From Papio anubis (lineage: Eukaryota; Chordata; Mammalia; Primates; Cercopithecidae), in contig NC_044977.1 of NCBI RefSeq assembly GCF_008728515.1, forward strand, positions 193,333,603 through 193,397,602: a stretch of 64,000 nucleotides of DNA, read 5' to 3'. The notes under the pieces were generated by a model that saw only the letters and a list, made by a program, of their open reading frames with translations, was not told the DNA's origin and did no database searches. Both the position numbers and the translations under genes were made by a program. This document shows, in pieces, positions 24,501 through 33,300 of the stretch (position 1 is its first letter; every line of letters begins with the position of its first letter).

Positions 24501-27313
24501 GCATTAAAAAACACTTCTAGCATTAAGTGGTGTGAAGAATAGATTTGCAGTGATTTTTTTAGTTACCTGGTCATTTTCAAGACAGATGTTTGGGATGTCT
24601 ATCTGAACATCCACATGGATGTATCCAGTAATAGCTCGTTTATTAGATGAATTCTTACTGATGAATTTAACCAATATAAGCTTTTTAAAAAGCATCACTC
24701 TGCTTCTTTACCTCTTTGACACATGGAATAAAATTGCAAAAGCTGATCACTTTAGTAGAACTCTCTCTCTTTTTTTTTTTTTCCTGTTTTTTGAGACAGG
24801 GTCTTCTCGCTCTATTGCTGAGGCTGGAGTGCAGTGGCGCCATCACTGCTCACTGCTCACTGGAGCCTCAACCCCCACCCGGGCTCAAGTGATCCTCCCA
24901 CATCAGCCTCCTGAGTAGATGGGACCACAGATACATGCCACCATGCCCTGCTAGTTTTTTTTTCTTGGTAGAGACAGGATCTCATCCTGTTGCCTAGGCT
25001 GGTCTCAATTCCTGGCCTCAAGTGATCCTGCCACCTCAGCCTCCTAAAGTGCTGGGATTACAGGCATGTGCCACTGTGCCCAGCCCTGGTAGAACTCTTA
25101 ACATCTCAGTGGGAATTATTCAAAATTGGGAATTCTGAAAGCTCAATTTGTTACTCAGTCTGGATGGCCCTTACTGGAACACTGAATCACAATGTGTGTT
25201 ATTTGTGGAAAAATCAAACTAGAAAGGAAGAATTCTTGATGAACACTTGTTAAACTGAAATTATTTTTATACTAAGTTGAATAAGAAAAACCAAAAATTA
25301 TGGCCTGTGAGCTGGGCACAGTGGCATGTGCTTGTGGTCCCAGCTACTTAAGAGGCTGAGGCAGAAGGATCACATGAGCCCAGGATTCAGGGCTAACCTG
25401 GGCAACATAGTGAGACCCCCATCTCTGAAAAAAAAGAAAAATTATGATCTGTTGTTACGGCATTCTGTTCTCTGTAAGGACAAAGTAGATGAAGTTAATG
25501 AGGTGTGAAGTTTCCTTATTCAGTTTCAAGTACTATTTATTTATCTTTCGTGGAAGATTATTCAGCAAACAAAACCTGGAATGGAGTTTTTTAAAAATGC
25601 AGTGGCTGGGCACAGTGGCTCATGCTTGTATTCACAGCACTTTGGGAGGCCATGGCGTGTAGATCACCTGAGGCCAGGAGTTTGAGACCAGCCTGGCCAA
25701 CATGGTGAAACCCCATCTCTACTAAAAATATAAAAATTAGCTGGACATGGTGGTGCATGCCTGTAGTTCCAGCTATTTGGGAGGCTGAGGCAGGAGAATT
25801 GCTTAAACCTGAGAGGCGGAGATTGCGGTGAGTCAAGATCGTGCCACTGCACTCCAGCCTGGGTAACAGTGAGACTGTCTCAAACAAAATAAAAAATAAA
25901 AAACAAAACAAAAAATGTAATGGCTGGAATTGCAGTTTTAACCATCATCTTTTGGGAATCACTTGATAATAAGGTACCTTCTCAAATAAGAACCCATCAT
26001 TTACATGAGACTTAAATGTTAATTGGGTTAGCTAGGGAAATTTTGAACTTGAATCTCTGAAAGATTGGAGGTAAGACTAAGGAATCTGTTGAACACTTGT
26101 TTGTATAGTGTTTCATATTTATCAATATATCAGTTGAAGACATGGAATATTAGAGGATTGAATATTGCATAAATATGAAATTTTAATTTTTCATACTTCA
26201 CCAACTTCCTATAGAAAACAAGAAATTAGGTGCAGCAAACCACCATGGCGCATATATACCTACGTAAGAAACCTGCATGTTCAGCACATGTGTCTCGGAA
26301 CTTAAAGTAAAATTAAAAAAAGATAAAAGAATTGGTGAAAGTCAAACGTAATTAACAGCATTGTTCTGTGCATGAAAGAACAAGAAACAGAAGAGTATAA
26401 GTTTTTCTGTGGTTTATTTATTTTTTGAGATGAAGTCTATCGCTGTGCTGGAGTGCAGTGGCGTGATCTCGGCCCACTGCAGCCTCTGCTTCCCTGATTC
26501 AAGCAATTCTCATGCTTCAGCCTCCTGAGTAGTTGGGACTACAAGCGCGTGCCACCAAGGCTGGCTAGTTTTTGTGTTTTTAGTAGAGACAGGATTTCAC
26601 CATGTTGCCCAGGCTGGTCTCAAACTCCTGACCTCAAGTGATCCACTCACCTCAGCCTCCCAAAATGCTGGGATTACAGGTGTGAGCCATAATGCCTGGC
26701 CTTTATGGTTTATGTTAATACATAACAGTTTCTGAGTGAGGAAGGAAGAGAAAGCTGGAGGAGGAGATGTTATTTTTCAAACCTTTGTCTTTATTTTTGG
26801 TCTTCAGTTTATTTTAGGTCTTCAGTTTGGCCTATGTGTAGTTTTTCTTTGTACTAATCCTGTAAATTGTGAAGTTACGTTTTCACCAAATATAGGAAAT
26901 AGCACTAAAAATGTGATTATTATTGTCTTCAGAAGATATATGAAATGTTAGAGGATTGAATATTTGGACGATAAAGTGGTTCGAAATTAACAGGTGGTTA
27001 TGTGCTGTGCTTCGGAGGGAGGTATTTGTTAATCAAATCTCAATAGCTTCATGTTAATAAGGAAATAATTCAGAGTTGTTTGTTACTTGCACCTCATGTT
27101 TTCAGCCTATGAATTTAACTATTTTTGCTTATTTTTCCTCAAGACGTTTAAAAGTAGTTAAATGGCTTAGCATGGCATATGTGTTTTTGTTGCAGAAATA
27201 ACATTCCAGCTAATTTTACCAGGAGTGGAAATAAATTAAATCATCAGAAAGATACTCGTCAGGCAACTTTTCTTTTCAGAAGAGGCCTGAAGGTATTTAA
27301 AAACTGTGGCAGT

Positions 27314-27344
<31 letters not shown>

Positions 27345-30300
27345 TAACCCAAAGAGGATCCTGAGCAGCCACCTTCAGTAAGCCTCAGTCACAGGCAGCA
27401 TTGGGTTCAGGATATGAGGAACATGGCAGTAGATTAGTTCTTTCTGTTGTACGTTTTTTATTTCCTGTCCTTACCCTCAATAGCAATGTCTTACAATAAT
27501 TTAACATGTTATTTGGGAATAAACCTGTATTTGCCACTTGTTCTGATACAGGAATTCCGACAGGGAAGTGTTGCCAGAATAGCACAGGCCTCTCTGCATT
27601 CATGCACATGCCCCACTGGGTTATAAGGTTCTAGAGCAGGATCGCTCTTTGGATTCAATCCTCTGCTTTCTGTGGGACCTACTGCTTTTTTTTTTCTCTT
27701 CAGGTTCAGGCCCAGTTGAATACAGAACAACTACTAGACGATGTAGTAGCAAAGAGAACTCGTCAGTAAGTTTCCATTTGTTTTTCAAGATGTTATTTCA
27801 AAACTCCCAGAATACTGACTACCCAAATTATCATGTGCCTCAGTCCAGAAGAAATTAATTGAAACCCAAAATAAAATAGAGCCTGAAAGCCGGGCATAGT
27901 GGCGCTACACACCTGTAGTCCCAGCTAGTTGGGGAGACTGAAGCAAGAGAATTGCTCGAGCCCAAGAGTTCAAGGCTGTGAAGTGCCATGATCTCACCTG
28001 TGCATCGCCACTGCACACCGGCCTGAGCAGCATAGCTCGGGCTATGGAGACTGTCTCCAAAAAAAATTTTAAAAATTGAACCTAAAATAAATAAATCCTG
28101 TTTTGTCCTTTGTTAATTTTCGCCAAAAATCCTTTTGAGTTTTCACATGTCGATATTGTAACAGTTTTAGTGCCAAGTAGATTACTTGTTTTTTATTATT
28201 TTTATTTTTTATTGGCTATTCCATTTTAATGAAACAGCTTTTTTTTTCTTTCTTTCTTTTTTGGCTATAACTGCTTTCATACAAATGAACCTATTTAGGG
28301 AACGAATAGAATAAAATTCAGTACAACTTTTAGAAAATTTGTACAACTTTAAAAACAATAGTTTTCCTTTTCACAGTCTTTTTTTCTTAACCCTATAAAA
28401 GAAATTTTGAAAATCTATTTTATCCTGTTATAATCACACCTCCTGAGTGTGAGTTGTAACATACTAATTCCATCAGTGTGATTAGGTTTTGAGATTAACT
28501 GTTTAAAATTACGGCTACTTTTTGGAAAACAAAATATATACAGTTGGCCTTCTGTGTCTCAGGGGAATTGGTTCCAGGACCATTGAAGAGATTAAAATCC
28601 TCAGATCCTCAAGTCCCTTACAATGGGCCCTCCATATCCATGGATTGTTTTCAGTCCGTGGTTGAAATTGATTGAATACATGATGTAGAACCTGTGGATA
28701 CAGAGAGCTGGCTGTAAAACATGGTCATGGTCCAGATATGATGCAAACTATGGGGCATGATTTTTAGCAATTGGAGTGTTAGGAAACTGTGAAACAGATA
28801 CTGGTAGTATTCTTTAGCACAGGGGTCATGGCATTAGAAACCATGGGGAAGGAAAGAATAATCGTAGCCTTTTTGCTTCTGCAGTGAACAATATTTACAT
28901 GATCATGATCATATATAAATGTTACTTGTTTTGAACTTTGAGAATCAACCTGTCAAAGCACAACATAGTTAATTTGAGAACAGAATGTAATGTAAGTGTC
29001 CGATTTTGACTCGTGGATATAAAGGAAGAGCTGACAGAAAGTGAGAGGCACAAACAAAGGGGCAGAGGTGGAAGGAAGGAATAGAGGCACTGAGGTCCTT
29101 TCCCACAGAGCTGGGGGCGGGGTCAAGCGATTCTGCTGAAGGAAACAGAGATTTAAGTATTTTAAGTTACAAAGGCAGGGAAGTAGTGACATAGCCATCA
29201 AAATGTTTCAAGGTAGGTAAGGAAACTGGAGGATAGTTTGATGAACTAAATCTATTCATCATAGCAAGTTTTTTTTTGAGATGGAGTCTCGCTCTGTTGC
29301 CCAGAATGCACAATGGCGCAATCTCGGTTCACTGCAACCTCCCCCTCCTGGGTTCAAGCAGTTCTGTGCCTCAGCCTCCCGAGTAGCTGGGATTACAGGT
29401 GCCCGCCACCATGCCCAGCTTAATTTTGTATTTTTTTTTTTAAGTAGAGATGGGGTTTCACTGTCTTGGCCAGGCTGGTCTTGGACTTCTGACCTCATGA
29501 TGCACCTGCCTTGGCCTCCCAAAGTGCTGGGATTACAGGTGTAAGCCACTGCGCCCAGCTGCAGCAAGGTTTTATACTACATAAGCATCTTGTTTAGTGA
29601 ATTGGAAGTAACCAGCAAGCAGTAAAAACAAAGGTTAAAAGTGCTGCCTGTGGAGAGTAGGAATGGAAAGCAGGAGAATAGTGGGGTGAGGGACTGTTGC
29701 TTTTTATTAGAAGTTCTTTTGTACTATTTGATCTTTTAAAATTTGTATATATTTATCACACTGAAAAATGTTTAATAAATTCAGATGCCCAGTTCTGCAC
29801 CCAAGGTGTTGATTCATTATGTCATGGTGGGGTTTAGGTATTTATTTCTTGCAAGCTAAGAAAAAGTAATGGCTGCTTTTAAAATGTTTATTTTTATTTT
29901 GAATATACATAGGGTTTATCAACTTACATTTAGTGAATTTTATTTTTTTTGATACTAGATGGCGGACTTCCACCACAAATGGAGGGATTTTGACTGTATC
30001 TATTGACAATCCTGGAGCAGTTCAATGCCCAGTGTAAGTTGTTTCTTTCTTTTTGCAAAAATTATAACCTCTCATTACACAAGATCATAAGAAAGTATTG
30101 GACTTCTGCCCAGAGAGTGATGTCCAAGTGAGGCTAAACCAAGCAGCAGCAATGCCTGTGATACAATATGGAAACAGTATCATGTCAAGTTAAAAGGAAG
30201 AGTTTTCTGGATTCCTGATTCTGCAGCCCTAAATGACCACGTTGAACAGTGTTTTTTAATATTTTAAAAATTATGTGCATGTATATCATATGTACCCTTT

Positions 30301-33300
30301 TTTGGGGGCAAAGTCTGGCTCTGTTACCCAGGCTGGAGTATAGTGCCATGATCATGGCTTATTGCAGCCTTGACCTCCCAAGCTCAAGCAATCCTCCTGC
30401 CTCAGCCTCCCCAGTCCTGAGTAGCTGGGACTGCAGGTGCCACCACCATGAGTCCTGAGTAGCTGGGGCTGCAGGTGCCACCACCACACCTGGCTTTTTT
30501 GTTTGTTTGTGCCCAGACTGGTCTTGAACTCCTAGACTCAAGCAGTCCTCTCACCTTGGCCTCCCGAAGTGCTGAGGTTACAGGCGAGAGCCCTGCACCT
30601 GACCCAATATGTGTATTTTTATGTACAATAATAAATGAGATGACAGTATACATGCTACTTCTTCCCCCAATGCCTGTAATATTTTTGATGTCTTTATTTT
30701 TCAGACCATACAGACCTACCTTCTCTCTAAATTTATTGCTTTATAAACGTTGTCGATTTATGGAGCTTATGTTCTATTCAAGCATCTCTTTGATTTTTTT
30801 AAGAGATAAGGTCTACTCTGATGCCCAGGCTGGAGTGCAGTGGTGCCATCATATCTCACTGCTGCCTCGAATTCCTGGGCTTCAATAATTCTCCTGCCTC
30901 AGCCTCGAGTAGCTGGGAACATAGGCATGCACCACCACACCCAGCTAATTTTATTTTATTTATTTTATATATTTTTTTGTACAGGTGGGGTCTTGCTATG
31001 TTCCTTAGGCTGATCTCTAACCCCTGGCCTCAAGCAATCCTCCTGCCTTGGCCTCCCAAAATACCAGGATTATAGGCCTGAGCCACAGTGCATAGCCATC
31101 CAGCCATCTTAATGATTGAAATGAAAAGAGTGTAGGATGGGTGCCTAGGACTTTAGAGGTTGCTTTATTTTAATGGAAGATCAAGAGTTAGGAATCACCA
31201 AACATTCCAACTTGTTGAAAAGTTTGTAGTTCTATTTAAAGAGGTATTCTCTGAACAATGATATATTTTAGTCTAGAGTAGCCAATGACACCTTTTTTTT
31301 GAAAACACAAAATGGCCCTAATACATTTGAACATGTGTACAGGATGTCTTAAGTACCAAATTAATTTATTTTTCTTTTCATTGTTAAGCTGCTCTGATAC
31401 TTTAATATTTTTCTAATAGAACTCAGAAACCACGATTAACTCGCACTGCTGCACCTTCATTTTTAACAAAGCGGGAGCAAAGTGACGCCCGGAAAGTTCC
31501 TAAAGGTGTTCCCCTACAGTTTGACATAAACAGCGTCGGAAAACAGGTAAAAAACATTTTCTGTATTTTCTTGGGTCATCTGCTGAGAATATTTTAATTA
31601 ACAAAACATTTATTATAATTGTAAATTATAAACAAGGTATCCTAACTGCCCCCTGAAACATAGGGAACCACTAACCCACTTCTGTCTGCCAGTTTGCCTA
31701 TTCTGACATTTCATATAAATCAGATCATACAGTATATATTTGTGACTGAATTGTTTCACTTAGCATAATGTTTTCAAGGTTCATCTATATTGTGTCCGTA
31801 TTTAATTTTGTTTTCCTGCTGAACAGTGTTCATCATATGTATATACCACATCTTATTTATTCCTTCGTTACTGGATGGGTATTTGGGTGTTTTCACTCCT
31901 CGGACACTATGAATAATCCTGCTCTGAGCATTTGCGCAGAAGTTTTTGTGTGAGCCTCTGTTTTCATTTCTCCCTGGTAAATACCTAGGAGTAGAATTGC
32001 TAGGTTTATAGTAACTCTTTGTTTGTTTGTTTGTTTGTTTGTTTTTTGAGACGGAGTCCCGCTCTGTCGCCCAGGCTGGAGTGCAGTGGCCAGATCTCAG
32101 CTCACTGCAAGCTCCACCTCCCGGGTTCACGGTATTCTCCTGCCTCAGCCTCCCGAGTAGCTGGGTCCACAGGCGCCCGCCTCCGCGCCCGGCTAGATTT
32201 TTTTTTTGTATTTTTAGTAGAGACGGGGTTTCACCATGTTAGCCAGGATGGTCTCGATCTCCTGACCTTGTGATCCGCCCGTCTCGGCCTCCCAAAGTGC
32301 TGGGATTACAGGCTTGAGCCACCGCGCCCGGCCGGTTTATAGTAACTCTTTATCTAATCTTTTGAGGAACTGCTGGACTGTTTTCCCTAGAAGAGTCTGT
32401 GCTACAACTTTATATTCCCGCCAGCATCTATGAGGGTTCTGAATTTCTCTATATCCTCACCAATACTCACTGTTACCTGCTGTTTGACTATAGCCATCTA
32501 GCAAGATTACAGGATACAAGGTTAATAACAAAATTGTCAAAACCGACCAGGCGCGGTGGCTCACGCCTCTGTTCCCAGCACTTTGGGAGGCCGAGGTGGG
32601 CAGATCACCTGAAGTCAGGAGTTCGAGACCAGCCTGGCCAACATGGTGAAATCCTGTCTCTATTAAAAATACAAAAATTAGCCTGGTGTGGTGGCAGGTG
32701 CCTGTCATCCCAGCTACTAGGGAGGCTGAGGCAGGAGAATTGCTTGAACCCAGGGGGCAGAGATGGCAGTGAGCTGAGATCGTGCCACTCACTCCAGCCT
32801 GGGCAGCAGAGCAATACTCATCTCCAAAAAAAAAAAAGTCAAAAACCACATTGACAATTTTGTATTAACCATGTTAACCTTGTATCCTGTAATCTTGCTA
32901 AATTCACTTACTTTTGTATTGACTTTGTAGATTCCTTAGGCCTTTTTTTTTTTTTTTTTTGAAACAGGGTCTCGCTCTGCCACCAAGACTGGAATGCAGT
33001 GGCATAATCATAGCTCACTGTAGCCTTGACTTCCCAGGCTCAAACGATTCTTCCTCCCACCTCAGCCTCCTGGGTAGCTGGGGATACAGGCACACACCAC
33101 CACACCTGGGGATGCAGGCACACACCACCACACCTGGGGATGCAGGCACACACCACCACACTTGCTGATACAGGCACACACCACCACACTTGGGGATACA
33201 GGCACACACCACCACACCTGAGGATACAGGCACACACCACCACACCTGGGGGTACAGGGACACACACCACGCCTGGGGATGCAGGCACATACCACCATAC

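Larger units (their letters stand above)
24469..27195 (+). other. FYTTD1 intron 4
   Basis: 2.7 kb with four Alu pieces and an L1 end. 25914-26215 and 26702-27195 are single-copy by eye with no gene recognised. Confidence 0.85.
27766..29958 (+). other. FYTTD1 intron 6
   Basis: 2.2 kb. 28063-28540 and 28720-29267 hold nothing recognisable apart from the MITE between them; 29561-29958 is also empty. Confidence 0.85.
30034..31419 (+). other. FYTTD1 intron 7
   Basis: 1.4 kb with two old antisense Alus; the last 320 bp is single-copy by eye. Confidence 0.85.
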
